Positions 10,728 through 23,000 are shown, counted from the first letter of the stretch. The stretch is DNA of 64,000 nucleotides from Cryptomeria japonica (GCF_030272615.1 NC_081413.1:607700209-607764208), one strand, 5' to 3'. Notes: generated by a model from the sequence alone, not told the origin. Numbers and translations: made by a program.

Positions 10728-13700
10728 ATGTCAAAGCTCCCACACAACAAGTCTGAGCCTTCCTCAAGTCAGTTGGAATCTTCTCCGAGTAAAACATCAT
10801 CAAGAAAGATGAAGTACAAGTACGACAAGTACTTGAATTTGTACCCAGAGAGTTCGGTAGATTCAAATATCAAGGAGATCAAAGAAACTGAAAGCGTGCA
10901 TGTAAATATGCAAGAATTCATTGACCAAGTTGAGAAGGCTCGTGCTCGCCTAACTAATCTGATGAACTCCGAGTTGCATAAATATGCATCTTTTCCAATT
11001 GTAGCTCATGATCCAGAATTTGTGCTTGCAGTAGCGGATAACTTTGATCCAAATACAAGATAGGTGAAAGATGAACATCAGAATGTCATCATGACCCTAG
11101 ACAATGTATTTTTCAATAGTGTCTTCAATGGTCCCCAAGTTGAAGAGGTGGTTGATATTACTCAAGAAAGTGCTCAAGAGTGCTATGAGAAAAATGAGGA
11201 TAAATGCAAGAAGGTAATCAATATGGTTTTCCTCTATGCTGGAAGAGGTTCCCTAACCTCATGATGGCCTAAGGGTTTTCACAGGAGTGATTTCAATGAG
11301 GAGTACAATGACATGGTCACCATGTTATCAAGGGTGAGGGGGTTAAAATACTCTCATTACTTTCAAAGCTGGATGTGCTACTATATGAAAATAATCAGGA
11401 AAGGAGCAGCAAGAATTGATTATGGTGAACAGATCAGCGATGCCCTCTGTCCTTAGTTGAAGGAGGTCAAAGTAACATTGAAATTTAATATGACCTCATA
11501 CCTAGTTTATGCGGCTGCTTCAATGAGGCAATATCCAGGCTTATCTACTAAGGGTAATAGGATGTTGGTACCCATTTGGGATTATTATGATCAGCTTACT
11601 ATCAAGAATCAAGGTAGCCATTACAAAAGAGTTAATGACACCTTCTTCGTTGTATGGAAGTGCATGTTTGATAAGGGCCTACAAAAGCGAAGAATATCAA
11701 AGGCTGCTTATAACAAGGTATCTCATTTTGGGTGTGTATTGCTGCAGTTTCCCACATTCACTTACATCCAAATTAGATGTTTCTCAGGTGAGCCCTTTAT
11801 TCTAGCAAGGTTCCCTTCAGAGAAAATTGTCCTCATGGAGTTGTGCAGATAGCTGATTAATGTGCATGAAGAATAATCACAAGCACATGAGATTGGGCTG
11901 AAGTTCCCATAATCAATTGGTAGGTACTCAGTGCTAACCAATCCCAAGGCCAAAAATATGGAGGAAGAAATACAGTGGAATACCATGAGAAGATTCAAGG
12001 CCCGTAACAATTTTGACTTTCATGGCATAAAGAAGAAACTCAAAAGGAGTTATACTCATGTTTATAGGTTGGAAGATGTATGGACAGACTGTCAAAATGA
12101 TGAGGATATAAGAAGGATGAATTTTAGCCGCCTTACTTTGGAACAAATTGAAAAATTGGATTTAGTTAAGATCCTGATGACCATGGAAGAAATGACATAA
12201 TAAACCCGGTCTATTATGAGAAGAAAATTGCTGATTCTCCACTTCCTCCCGTACAATGGTCAAAGAAGGAGAGTAAATCAATCACTCAAGGAATTTCTCC
12301 TATCCTAGCAAACACCAATGCATGGTTGGTAAGGAAGAATCTCAAGATGAAACAACTTCCTGCTAGTTCAGGAGATGATGATAACAGTGATGGCCCAGTC
12401 GGCAAGACAACTACAGCCGAGATGAGAACAAAGAGTAGGGCAGACCCGCAAGCACTATCCTCAGCTCCTGTGATACAATAAAAAAGGAAAGGGCCCAAGA
12501 TTAAATTTACAGTGAAAGGGTCCAAAAAGGGTGAATCATCATCCACAGTATAGGAAGCAGTGACTAAAGAGCTAGAAGAACCACCTGCCAAGGAAATTGA
12601 AGAAGGTGAAATTCCTCAACAAGAGGAAGTATAGGCTGAAGAAACATCACACCCAGTTGAAGTTCATGCCTCGATTACCTCACAGGTAATCGTCCACTTT
12701 ATTGACTCTAACTCTGACCAAGAGGATGAGGTTTTTCAAGATGGGGATATAAGTATGGGAATGGCACAATCAGAAGCCACTAATTATTTTTTCACAATAA
12801 CCAACTTCTCCAATCTAGATGATATCCCTTCATCTACTATTGAATCCACGATGATGGATTTTAATGAACCCTTGGAAGAGGCACTTGCAGAATAGGTTTC
12901 AGTAGACTTACCTGTCACTACCATCACCACCACAAAAATTCCACCATTGGTAAGTCCTAAAGTTGCATTCACGATGCCTTCAACTCTCCCATCTATAATT
13001 GAAGAGGTGTCAATGGTAGCGAATGTTCCACTAGATACTTCAACATCAGTGTCATCAATAACACTCATAACTGCTCCGAGCTCTAGTCAACCTACTCCCA
13101 AAACTTCAACTCAAAATCAGCAAGGAGCTACTACTCCATCGACCAATCCAGAATTACCCCCTTGGATGGAAGTAGTGGCCCCTAAGAGGAAAAAATACGT
13201 AATTTCTCCGAATGAGTTTGACTTTGAGCTTTTGGTTCCTCCAAAGCCTAAGGGAACAAAGAAGTCAAAGGTAGTATCTCGGGTGGTAGTAGACCGAGCT
13301 TCTAAGAGAAATTATGTTGAGGTTATGGTGCCATCATCAGATAAGGACAAAGGCAACATACAATCTGAAGATTATACCATGCAGGTCGTAGAGCTTGGGG
13401 TGGAAACCCATGAGAGTGTTAAATTGGATTCTCAAACAACCTTTTCTTCTTTATTGAAGAGATTGGATTAGGAGAGGGATGAGAAAAATATCTTGAAGGA
13501 GAAGTGTGAACAATTGACCAATGTTCTTCTAAAGGTTACACAATCTTCTCAAGAAATTAAGCCCATAGGATCCTTAATAGATACCGAAGTTGCAAAGAAG
13601 ATTGAACAGGTGGGAGCTAAAGGCCGAGTGATGGATGAGTGGATTTCATGGCTAAGGTCAGAAGGCTCTCATCTTCTGAGTTCAACAATGGGACTATTTT

Positions 13701-14311
13701 TAGATTATGAAGTAATCTAGAGTTAGATGCAAGGACTCAAAACCTCTTTATCACATGAGATTGAGGAAGTTGTGAAAAGTACTACCTTTTGGAGCAAAAT
13801 AGAGGACTTCAGGATAGATGTCCTTGTTGAAAATAAGGTAATTCCCACAAGGGAGAAGTACATCCAGATCTTGTCCTTATTGTCTCATAAGAAAGAGACA
13901 ATAAGGTTAATGATTGCGGAAATAGACCGGGAGAAGAAAGAAGGTGATGACAAGGTTGATCTCATTTTTGCCAAAGTTGCTGATCTTCTTTGTTATTTAT
14001 ATGATGGCGATCAGAATCTCGTCACTACTGAAGTTGTCATGCTGGAATTCCTTTCCTTGATGGATCACTGCACAAGACAAGATTTCTCACTTGATACATT
14101 TGATAAGCTGTTAGAGATCCATGTCAGTTTTGAAGTCCTTGCATCCATGCTAAAGGATGTTAAAAAGAAACAGGTAAAGATTGGAGATGCAATTTCTCGC
14201 ATCCGAGTGATCACAAGTTCTACCCAGATGTCAAATGAAGCAGAGATGAAAGCTATCCTAGCTAAGTTCAAAGATTTTCAAAAATCCAATGAGGAGGAGA
14301 ATGAAGAATGA
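10728..14311 (+). pseudogene. Gypsy-1 ORF3: large post-pol protein of unknown function
   Basis: Starts at ATG 10728 (MSKLPHNKSEPSSS). One frame runs to about 12200, then a frameshift, then a second frame to TGA 14309; about 1190 codons with several stops (e.g. 11061, 11262, 11454, 11850, about 12479, 12550, 12632, 12893, 13469, 13718). N-terminal third: a helical domain with IMTLDNVFFNSVFNG, KKVINMVFLYAG and MTSYLVYAAASMRQYPGLS. Middle: Lys/Ser/Thr/Pro-rich disordered linker with basic clusters (about 12230-13300). C-terminal third: predicted coiled coils (13480-14300). No enzyme motif is seen. Its last 195 or so codons lie inside the 3' LTR. It is not an obvious Env: I see no signal peptide or clear membrane segment. 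Confidence 0.7.
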
Positions 14312-15229
14312 AGTGCCCCCTTTTGGCACCTTTTCTTTATGCAGTGTCACCGATAGATGCTGTCAATTTTTATGTAGCTGCACATTTTCTTTATGTTGTA
14401 GTTGTAGTAAAATGGGACTGTGTAGTTGAATAATCAACTGTGCCCACCTTTTTCTCAACTTATTTTCCTATATAAGGAGGACCTCATTTGTAAATATTTA
14501 TCTTTTTCATGCTTAGCAAAACTCTGTAGAATTTTTATCCGAACTAAGACTTTGGGCTTTTATGGTGAAAATTCTATCAAGCAAATAAAGAAAACAGTTT
14601 TGTTGATCTCAAACTTTGTGTTGTATCAAGAAAATTGTTTATATAATTTAATGTTCCTATGTCCATTGAATATATATGTTCTTTATTTCTTTTATCTTGA
14701 AGATATTGTTATGTGAGTTAAAGAGCTCCTGAATTTTGCAAGTAGACTGTGTGCTCTTAACGTATTTGGGAAACCTTTTGATAAATTAAGTATAGAGTAG
14801 TAAGTTTTGTATTGCTGCGGTTACTTGTAGTTTAAAGGATTAGAAATTTATACTTGAAGACTTTGAGCTACAAGCTAAGTTTCTAATTGTTTGATTTTTA
14901 ATAATCAGTTTAAGTTAGTGTTACCTTCAAGGAGACTTTGTGTTGCTTAATAGTAACTCTTGGTGTAGTTTGTTAGATTCATAGTTCTTTTCTTTAAGTA
15001 TCTAAAGAGATAGAGAAATTGTAACCAGGTGAAGGGAGAATACATAAACTCTGAAAAAAGAGAGTTATATGCCCAACACCAATAGAAAAATTTAATTTCT
15101 TATTAATTAGAGGAGAAATTTTATAGGGAACCTCCCCTTGATGAGAGGAGAGATTAATTTCTTAGCATAACTTTGTGTGAATTATATATTTTGTCATTAG
15201 TACACTGGTGACAAAATATTCACCCAACA
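13711..15229 (+). repeat. Gypsy-1 3' LTR (minimum extent)
   Basis: Aligns with 1-1498 and 3006-3027. The true start lies at or before 13711 and cannot be placed because the partner copy begins outside the window. It contains the ORF3 C-terminus (to 14311), a TATA box, an AATAAA at 14584 and the terminal CACCCAACA. Copia-C internal sequence follows directly. No obvious polypurine tract was found just upstream of 13711, which supports a start further left. Confidence 0.85.
14469..14475 (+). promoter_or_regulatory. Probable TATA box of Gypsy-1 3' LTR
   Basis: TATATAA in the same context as the 5' copy at 759-765. Conservation between the two LTRs and distance to the LTR end support a promoter role. 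Confidence 0.5.
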
Positions 15230-16396
15230 AAGTAGGACCAACATAACCATTTTTTGTAACATCCCATATGTCCATCAAGCTTCAAACTGTCCTTCCTGAA
15301 ATAGTTAGTAGACGTAGGATCTCCTCAAGTTGTTAAACTTCTACAAAAAGAGGACTAAGCTCTGATACCAATGTTAGGTCCCGGAGGCAACTGAGAGGGG
15401 GGGTGAATCAATTGTCTATTAATTTCAACTCAAATGTAAGTTAACCAAACTTTAATGCCGGTAGACAGTTTAATAGTTAATTGCAATATCGGTATTTAAT
15501 GCATGAAACAGAAAGACAAATAACATACACAACACATAACACAATTATTTGTACGTGGAAACCTTGTAAGGAGAAAAACCATGGTTGAAAACCTTACCCA
15601 CAATCAGATGATACTACTGCAGATAGTATGTGTGTACAATATGGGGGTATGCACATGCAAAAAGGCCAACTACCTAGAGCTCACTGCTCAATCACAAAAT
15701 GAGAGTCACACTGACTACAATTGGATGGTTAAATCCAATGATAATGTACTGCTCAAAATAGAATCTTCATATGCTGGATTCAGTACTGGTTAAGCTCTGA
15801 TTTGCCTTCTTCAAACCTTCCTTCAATCTTGAATGATGTCTACGTGTATAGCTCTGCTTTTATTTGCATATACCTTATTATATTCCTCTTCCACTATCCT
15901 TATTATAATCTCATAAATGAGATCTTACATTTATACCAAAACCTAAGACCAAATGAGTAGGTCGGCTCACTAAAAGATATTACAATAAAATCAATTACAA
16001 ATGAATCAATATGTGATGCATCATGTCGGCTCAATGCATTTACAATAATAATAAATCATCTTCATGATGTGTCATGCTGATCTGGAATAGATATGCTTGT
16101 TGGTGCATATCTTGGACCTATTTGTCGGTAACAACAAATATGCGAACCCGATTAGACCAATGAACAAATCACTAAAACCAAGTGTCCAAACAATGCCTTC
16201 AACATAACCAAGTAATCTCCAAGTCATTCCAAGTGTTGGTGAACAATATAACCTACCGATGAACCAGATACTAGTGATTGTGCATAAGTCACTGAACATA
16301 CCGGTGAACATAACCAAAGATCTCCAAGTGTTGATAAGTGTTGACTAGTGTTGACATCAATGACAAAATCATATCAACATATCCAAAATACCAACA
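15230..16396 (-). mobile_element. Copia-C: 5' LTR and internal stub of a minus-strand Copia element
   Basis: Read on the minus strand, an LTR (16396 to 15372) starts TGTTGGTATTTTGG, ends in CACCCCCCCTCTCAG...CTAACA and is followed at 15370-15359 by TGGTATCAGAGC, the usual Copia PBS complementary to initiator tRNA-Met. About 140 bases of 5' internal sequence follow, then Gypsy-1 begins, so the rest of Copia-C lies left of the window. Its right edge abuts outer Copia gag sequence at 16397. The open frames on either strand inside are incidental. Confidence 0.85.
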
Positions 16397-16873
16397 AGGA
16401 GCAGATATTCAGTAAGACAGAATCATGCTGCTCCTAGGACACAAAACCAGTATGTATATGAATTCTAAGGTTATTGTCACCAGTGTAATAAGTTCAATCA
16501 TCGAATGACAGAATGTAGGAAGATGAATGTAACCCCCAATTTTGAGAGTAGAAACTCATTTGCTGCATTACAAAGTACAAATGTCACATGTTATAATTGC
16601 AATGAGTTTGGTCATATGAGTTATGAGTGTAGGAGAAATGTGTAGATGTCCTACAAGAATGCTTTGAATACATATTTCAATACTAATGTGAAATGTTATA
16701 AATGTCAAAATTATGGTCACATAGCAAGGCATTGTAAGTTGAGAAATGACAAGAAAAAGAAAATAGTATCGAATCAGAAGATAGAGACAAAACCGGAACA
16801 CAAGATAACAAAAGAGGAGAAGAAAGAAGAGAAACAGGTTTGGATAGAGAAGGAGAAGAACAAGACAGAGTGA
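16397..16873 (+). pseudogene. gag: Outer Copia Gag C-terminus with three zinc knuckles
   Basis: Three CCHC motifs of the form C-x2-C-x4-H-x4-C lie at 16475-16516 (CHQCNKFNHRMTEC), 16589-16630 (CYNCNEFGHMSYEC) and 16694-16735 (CYKCQNYGHIARHC), then a Lys/Glu-rich tail to TGA 16871. These nucleocapsid knuckles bind element RNA. Stops lie at 16466 and about 16643. The capsid part is absent, removed by the Copia-C insertion at the left edge. Confidence 0.85.
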
Positions 16874-17090
16874 AGCTTGATTGTGCAGATTGCTACACAT
16901 GCTGAAAGGAGGAATCTATGGGTAGTAGATAGTGGCTGCTCAAATCACATGACCAGAGACAAGAAAAAGTTTATCAAGCTTGATGATTAGAATGGTGGTT
17001 TTGTCCGGTTTGGTGACAACTCCTCTATCAATTTTAAGGGCCGTGGTACATTGAATATTGATGGAAAGCTCAAGGCTCATGATGTGTACT
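16874..17090 (+). pseudogene. Outer Copia protease, 5' part
   Basis: WVVDSGCSNHMTRDK carries the protease DSG active site at 16928-16936, typical of Copia. The domain continues to FGDNSS and GRGTLNIDG, then is cut at 17090 by the nested element. The rest resumes in the same frame at 24603 (VEGLKHNLLSVSQM). One stop lies at about 16988. Confidence 0.85.
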
Positions 17091-18241
17091 TGTTGGCATT
17101 TTGGATGTTTATGTTGTGATTGTAATTGATGGACACACACTTGCATTGAGATCCTCTTTATATGTATGAGTTAGAGCACAACCAGTATTTGTTCCAACCG
17201 GTATGTTGAATTATAGTCTTTAGACTATTGATGTTTTGCAGAATGTGTTTCCCGGTCAAAAGTGGCATGTTGACCCCAAGAAGTTTGTGGATCCCAAGCG
17301 GTACGAAGGACCAAAGCAGCATAACACATTTTTACCAGTCTTCATTTTTGTCAAACCGGCAACCAACATTTTGTATGAACCGGTAATACTCTGTGATGAG
17401 TTACCAACTGACATTTTGTGATGAGTTACCATCCACCGATTGTTTGACAGTGCCGACACATTAATAATGCTTTTTGTGTCGTGTTACCAAGTTTGTCCAG
17501 GTTCATTAAACCTAGGAAATTGTAATGTAATCCTATTGGACCGACATGAAATCAGATTCCTTTATAAGGACATCATGTCTAGGGTTTTATGTTGTTGATG
17601 AGGTCGCAACAAAAGTTTATATTGTTGCTAGGGTTTAAGGTGGTTGAGGAGTTGGAAAGAATATGAATGTGTAGAAGACTGAAGTAATGCAGGAGTGCAT
17701 TAAGAATGAGCGATCAAGGATCTAACCGAGCAGTCTGTGCTATTAGATAGATCAAACACTTGTTGATTACTCACATCTTTGACAAGTCTGTAGCCCTTAA
17801 TCGGGTAGGCCCAATAGCCTTTTTGTAAATCCTCTAACAAGGTCATTCACATCTGTGGATCTGAAATCCTCTAGCAAGGTAGTCTTTAATCGGACTTATC
17901 TCTTAACAAAGATTGAGATTCCTAACAGGATCTGTTATGGTAAAGAACATTGGAAGACCTTAACCGGTCTGACGTTAATCGGTCTGGTTCCTATTCTCCA
18001 GATAGTTACTTACGAGTTCCATCTCACCGTGGTTTTTCCCATTTGGGTTTCCATGTCAAAATCTATTATGTTATGGTGTTTGTGCTTCTGTGGGTGAATG
18101 CATTATTAGCTATTTGGTTTACATGTTTGTTAACTAGTTTGTCTGTTAAACTGTTTAATTGGTTTACTATTAGTCTTGCAAAGTGTTTAAGTTCAAAGAT
18201 TTTTTGCATACTAATTCACCCCCCCCTCTCAGTATTCATCA
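17091..18241 (+). repeat. 5' LTR of the nested pol-less element
   Basis: 1151 bases, TGTTGGCA to ATTCATCA. It matches 23463-24597 with scattered substitutions, and is longer mainly by an extra GACGTTAATCGGTCT-like block near 17970. A TATA motif is at 17561-17569. Repeated CCTCTAACAAGG/CCTTAACCGG-type units lie at about 17790-17975. The 3' end has a run of eight C before TCTCAGTATTCATCA. Confidence 0.92.
17561..17569 (+). promoter_or_regulatory. Probable TATA box, nested element 5' LTR
   Basis: TTTATAAGG in CAGATTCCTTTATAAGGACATC. The identical context is in the 3' LTR at 23933-23941, at the same offset from the LTR start. Confidence 0.5.
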
Positions 18242-18261
18242 ATTAGTATCAGAGCCTACCT
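18242..18261 (+). other. Primer-binding site, initiator tRNA-Met type
   Basis: ATTAGTATCAGAGCC directly follows the LTR. The usual Copia form is TTGGTATCAGAGC, so one base of the core has changed. Supports a Copia-type replication partner. Confidence 0.8.
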
Positions 18262-18290
18262 TTCTATAAGTTTAACCACTTGGAAAGAGA

Positions 18291-19446
18291 TATGGGGGAA
18301 TACACTTTGAGGGAACTTACCCATCGGCTCACTCAGTCTGAGCAAGCCTATGATGATCTTATGGTCAAATACAAGGTATCTCAAGCAAAAAGTAGAGAAC
18401 ATGCAAAAAAGCTGATGGAGTTATCTAAAAATAGTTCCTCTAATGAAGCGAACATGGAAGCCCTGATTTAAGAAGTAGAAAAGATGAATGAATCCAAGTC
18501 CAACTTGAGGAAAGAACTAGAAGGACTGACTATTCGAATGTGTCAAGAGCTTGAGAACCGAAGGAAAGCTGAAGATCTGGTGAAGGATAGAGATCATGAG
18601 ATCTCCAAGTTGAAACAAGAGATCAGTGCCCTAACTGCTCAACTCCATGCAAGCAAAGTGGAAAAGGAAGACATGCAAGGAGAACTGAACACTGCCATCT
18701 CTGAGAATGAAAACCTGTTGGAAACAAATGCTGCTATTTCTAAAGAACTCTTTGAGTCAAAGGAAATACTTGCCAAGTTCAACAAGAGCATTGTCAAGCT
18801 AGAGAAAAAGCTTGAATCTGCCAAACCAGTCAAGAATACCAATGGACTTGGTTATTCCGGTCACAAGGAAGGTGAGACCTCTGGTACAAATGTTGGAACA
18901 TCAAAGAAACAACCGAAATCAAAGGGTAAAGGTAAGCAAAAGTTTAAACCTGTTTGCTTTAACTGTCTTAAAGAAGGACATACTGCAAATGTGTGTAGGA
19001 GTAAGGCTTACAACAATTTTCCTTATTTCCTAAATGATAAGCCTAGATCCTATAGATTTGATGGTAACTGTTATGCATGCAACAAGTATGGGCATAGAGC
19101 ATCTGAATGCAGGTCTGTTATGAATAACACTGGAAGATATCCTCAGAGGACCCAAGGAGTTGGTCCTGAACCTTTTGTGAACTGGAATCACAACCGGTTT
19201 AATACCTTCAATCATCAGCCAAGAAGTGATGGTTATCAAGCAGCAACCAGATGGAAAGAAAATTGTATGATCTGTCATGGTCATGGTCACACCACTGCAA
19301 CATGTAGAAGGAAGAATGGAAACCTGAACAATGGACCTTTAAGGGCACCTGGATTGGTCTGCTATCACTACAACAAACTGGGTCACATTGCCACATTCTG
19401 TAGATCAAGAAGGAACATATCTGATGATATACTAGTCACTCCATAA
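18291..19446 (+). pseudogene. Gag-like protein with coiled coil and four zinc knuckles
   Basis: Starts at ATG 18291 (MGEYTLREL) and ends at TAA 19444, about 385 codons with a single stop at about 18469. Residues 1-180 are a predicted coiled coil rich in Glu, Lys and Leu. A Lys/Gly-rich basic stretch follows. Knuckles: 18955-18996 (CFNCLKEGHTANVC), 19069-19110 (CYACNKYGHRASEC), 19264-19305 (CMICHGHGHTTATC) and 19360-19401, where the second Cys is Tyr (CYHYNKLGHIATFC). The usual Copia Gag capsid domain (UBN2 type) is not seen, so this may be a nucleocapsid-like RNA-packaging protein rather than a full Gag. Confidence 0.8.
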
Positions 19447-20020
19447 GGAAACATTGATGTTGACACTTTTCAAGTAGACATGAACAAAATCTGGAAGGAG
19501 AAACCAACGGTGTTACAAGAGGAACTGGTTTCTGTACCTAGTGTGGAAATCACAGAACCGGCAAACTAAGCTTCAAAAAGCTTAGGGGGAGCAAACGACG
19601 AAATGTTTTGAACCCCCAGTTTACACCGGAAAAAGTCCTTAACTGGTATGTGATACCTGTCATTTGGCAGAAGACTAGAAATGATAAAAAGGCAAATTAG
19701 GGTTTACGCCCTAATGGAGGAGCATTAATGACGGTAGGTGAGGAATATGTTTAAAATAATTTTTAAAATCATTTCTCACTATCAGTTTTTGAGTGAATAA
19801 AAGTTTTTTCTAAGAGCAGAGCGATGAAAAAGGTGATTTGAGCAGATATTTTGAGAAATTGAGAAACCGAGAAGGAGACTCAAATTCAAATTGGAAACGG
19901 TCAAGTGGAGAACACAAAGCGGTGATTCAGCAACCAACAGAGTGTGAAGTGAAGGAGAATCGACAAGCCCTAATTTCACGTGTTTCAAAAGCTATTTCTT
20001 GAGTTCTTAAGATTTCTATC
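19447..20020 (+). other. Region between the two ORFs of the nested element
   Basis: Holds a short continuation in the Gag frame (GNIDVDTFQVDMNKIW) to a stop near 19567, then AAGCTTAGGGGGAGCAAAC, a second polypurine-like run at 19578-19594. It then becomes AG-rich sequence resembling a 5' leader (19740-20020). It could be an internal PPT plus the leader of a second transcript, but no promoter is evident. Confidence 0.45.
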
Positions 20021-23000
20021 GTGGCTTTCGCATCTCATACCAATTCTAGTGCATCTATCAAGTCTGCAAGTTTTATTCAAAGGAAGTCTAAGTATAATGC
20101 CCTATCACAAGTTCCGGTTGGTGTGATAGTAGAAGAGGGAATTTTTGACTACATAGATTGCAAGATAGAAGACCTAGGGTCTCTAGCTATCCACACCTAG
20201 TTAGCCTTATTTTGTGGAAAAGACAAGAAGATCAAACCGGAGTTTAATATTTTGGAGAAGAAAAAGCTCCACAATGTTTTTTACTTCCTGGAAGATTTCA
20301 CAGAGGATCATATAAGGATCATTCTGAGCAGAGTCCATGGTGATAAGATGTACCTAGAGAGAACACATGACATCACGCCACAGGCAATTAATGCAATCAC
20401 CAAATTCTACAACACAGGGGAAGTGCCAGCGCTGAGGACAGTAAGCAAAACTAAAATGTCCAAGCTCACCAGTTCAGTGAGCAACTCACGAGGCATGATA
20501 GTAAATTCTATCAAGGATGATATGGTTAAGTATGCATGTATGATGATTGGATACCAGACATTCTCAACCAGCATAATTAACTCTGTATTTGCTGCAGTGG
20601 TAAATGCCGCTTACCGGATGATAAAGGAGGATGCATCATTTGATCTGTGCATCGGTATGCAGAGACAACTCCTGTTGAATCTAAAATCGATCAAACAAGA
20701 TAATGCACTTAGGTTCAAGTTTGGACAACTACTGGTTGGGTTGTTCTTCTATTTCCAAGGCTACTTTCTAGGAGTAGGAGATGTCCAATGGTCTGGTGAC
20801 CAACTGGTGACCAAGCAAATCAAGGAAAGCATTGAAGCAATTGGAACTGGCTACCCTAATGTTCTGAACAAGTATTTTGATGAATTCAGAAGGAAAATGA
20901 GCCAAAGAGTGAGGATATCAGGTGACATCATCAAGAAATACGAGGATGATATCTATTTCAGCATCAAAGTGGATCAATGCATAATGGAGGCTATTGAGCC
21001 TAGACAGGAAGAAGTGGAGCCAATGGGCTATGAGGTGATGTATGATATGCTGGAAGGGTATGCCTCTACCCTTATTGCCTCACCTCTTGTTCCTAAGGTG
21101 AAGAGAACTGACACCTACCTAGAGAGGTTAGCACAGGTTGAGGAACCACCAGCAATGAAAGAAAAAGAACCGACAGTAAAGAAGGCAAAGGTAGTGCTTG
21201 CAACATCTGCACCGGTTACTACTGCAACTCCATAAGTGACCAAGCGGTCACCAGCCAAGAAGAAACTGGAAGCAACACCAGCTAAAGTGTTCGAGAGAAA
21301 GAGGAAGACAAGGAATACCTCTCCAGACTCAGAAGAAACTGTGTTTGAGGAAAAGCCAAAGAAAACACGTCAAGCAAAGAGGAAGACAAAGAATGAACCG
21401 ACATCTTCTGCACTGGTAAATATAGATATCTCTTCCTACAAACCTTTGACACATTGTCAAAGAACAATAAAGAATATTAGGAGGAAAGTGCTAAATGACT
21501 TAATTGAGTGTTTTGACGACTTTAATGATGATGAAAAGGAAGCGGTTGAAAAGGAAATAATTCAGTATTTATGTGCTAATGACCAGTCGCCCTCAGAGAT
21601 TAAGTCTTAGACATCGGATTCTTTATATATGTCATTAGATAATAGATGACACATTTCCATAAAAAAGGAACAGGAAATCAGGGAGAAAGTTTTTGCACAG
21701 TACTTTCCCGACCTGTCAAATTCTGAATTGTTTGATGTTATTGACCAAAATAAAGGACTCTTCTTCACTAGAAGAAGAAGAAGACTTTGGCTGTTAGAAG
21801 GTAGAGTTGATGATGTCGAAAAAGATACTCATCTGTATATGAGAACTTCTATCCAGACTCACAAAGCGCGCCTAGCCAATCGGCAAGATGAAGAAGAAGC
21901 AACAAAGGAAGAGGCAGAGTAGAGGAGAAAGGATGAAGAAGAGAAGCGGAAAAGGGATGAAGAAGAGAAGAAGAAGAAAGATGAAGAAGAGAGAAAGAAG
22001 AAGGATGAAGAAGAGAAGAAGAAGAAAGATGAAGAGGAGAAGAAGAAGAAAGAGGAAGAAGAGAAAAAGAGGCAAGAAGATGAAAAGAAAAAGAAGGAAG
22101 AAGAAGATAAGGAACAAGAGAAGAAGAAGGAAGCAGAGAAGAAGAATAAGGAAGAGGAAGAAAAAGAAGAGGAAAAGAGGAGAGAAGCAGAGAAAAGTTA
22201 GAAGGAAGAGGAGGATAAGGAAGTAGAGAAGAGGAAAGAAGTGGAGAAGAAGAAAGCAGAAGAGGACAAGGCAGGAGAAGTGGAGAAGAGCATCTAGATG
22301 GAGACTCCGAAGGCAACCGGAAGTCAAGCCAAACTAGCTGATCTCTCTAGTCCTATTGATCTCCAGTCTGCAAGTGAAACAGAGCTAATACAAAGCATTA
22401 AGGTAGCTCAAGAGCGCCTTGAAATCATTTGACGGAAGGAGCAGGATGTAATTCAAGCGGCTGTGGATACGCTTACCAGTTTGATACCCAGTATAAATTT
22501 TCCAACACTGATTCATCACTAGCTAAACTCAAGCTCCTATGCACAGTAGTGGATGATCAGGTGCAGAGCCTTGAAGAGGTAGTAGAGGCTAATGTCAAGA
22601 AGGAGCATCAAAAAGCTCTTAATATAGCTTTGGTGAAGAAGTTGAATGAGCTCCAGATTGAACTAAAGAAAGAACAAAAGGATATAAGGGATGCTCTAGA
22701 TGAGGGGAATCTACTACTCAACAAAATCTGCCAACCCCATCTGTTCTATGATGATGAGCTAGCTGAAAAGCAAAAAATTGAAAAGGACTTGCAGTCCTAC
22801 TTGAGCACATTCAAGCCGCCTTATGACTCCTTTACAACTTATGGGCAAACCGTTCACTGGTTTCACATCCAGTCAGCAAAAATGGAGCAAGAGATCAACA
22901 CTTGGTCTAGAGATTTGCAAGAGCTACAACTGGTTCTACTCCCATGATTGCAAATTCTTCAGAAGTGCTATATGAACCTAGATGCCTTAACAGTTACACA

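Larger units (their letters stand above)
1..15229 (+). mobile_element. Gypsy-1: Tat-like Ty3/Gypsy LTR retrotransposon, 5' end outside window
   Basis: The two ends match: 1-1498 plus 3006-3027 repeats 13711-15229, and both copies end in the same ...TATTCACCCAACA. The left copy is followed at once by a primer-binding-like site. Inside, in order, are gag, protease, an extra RNase H, RT, RNase H, integrase, a palindrome array and a third ORF. The order RT-RH-INT defines Ty3/Gypsy. The second RNase H and the long region between pol and the 3' LTR fit the plant Tat lineage. All of gag-pol up to about 8424 lies in one frame with scattered stops, so it was a single polyprotein. The element is dead: many stops, two frameshifts in integrase and lost catalytic residues. 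It sits in Copia-C, whose sequence resumes at 15230. Confidence 0.9.

Noticed and set aside
12286-13068. Minus-strand open frames of about 95-100 codons
   Set aside because: Antisense to the ORF3 linker; Ser/Val-rich composition mirrors the Thr/Ser-rich sense strand.
10728-14311. ORF3 as a retroviral-type envelope gene
   Set aside because: Post-pol position fits, but no signal peptide, membrane anchor or Cys pattern was seen; the linker is basic and the C-terminal part is coiled coil.
21849-22327. Two minus-strand open frames of about 150 codons (Leu/Ser/Pro- and Phe/Leu-rich)
   Set aside because: They are complements of the GA-rich tract in ORF2 of the nested element, low-complexity shadows without domains.
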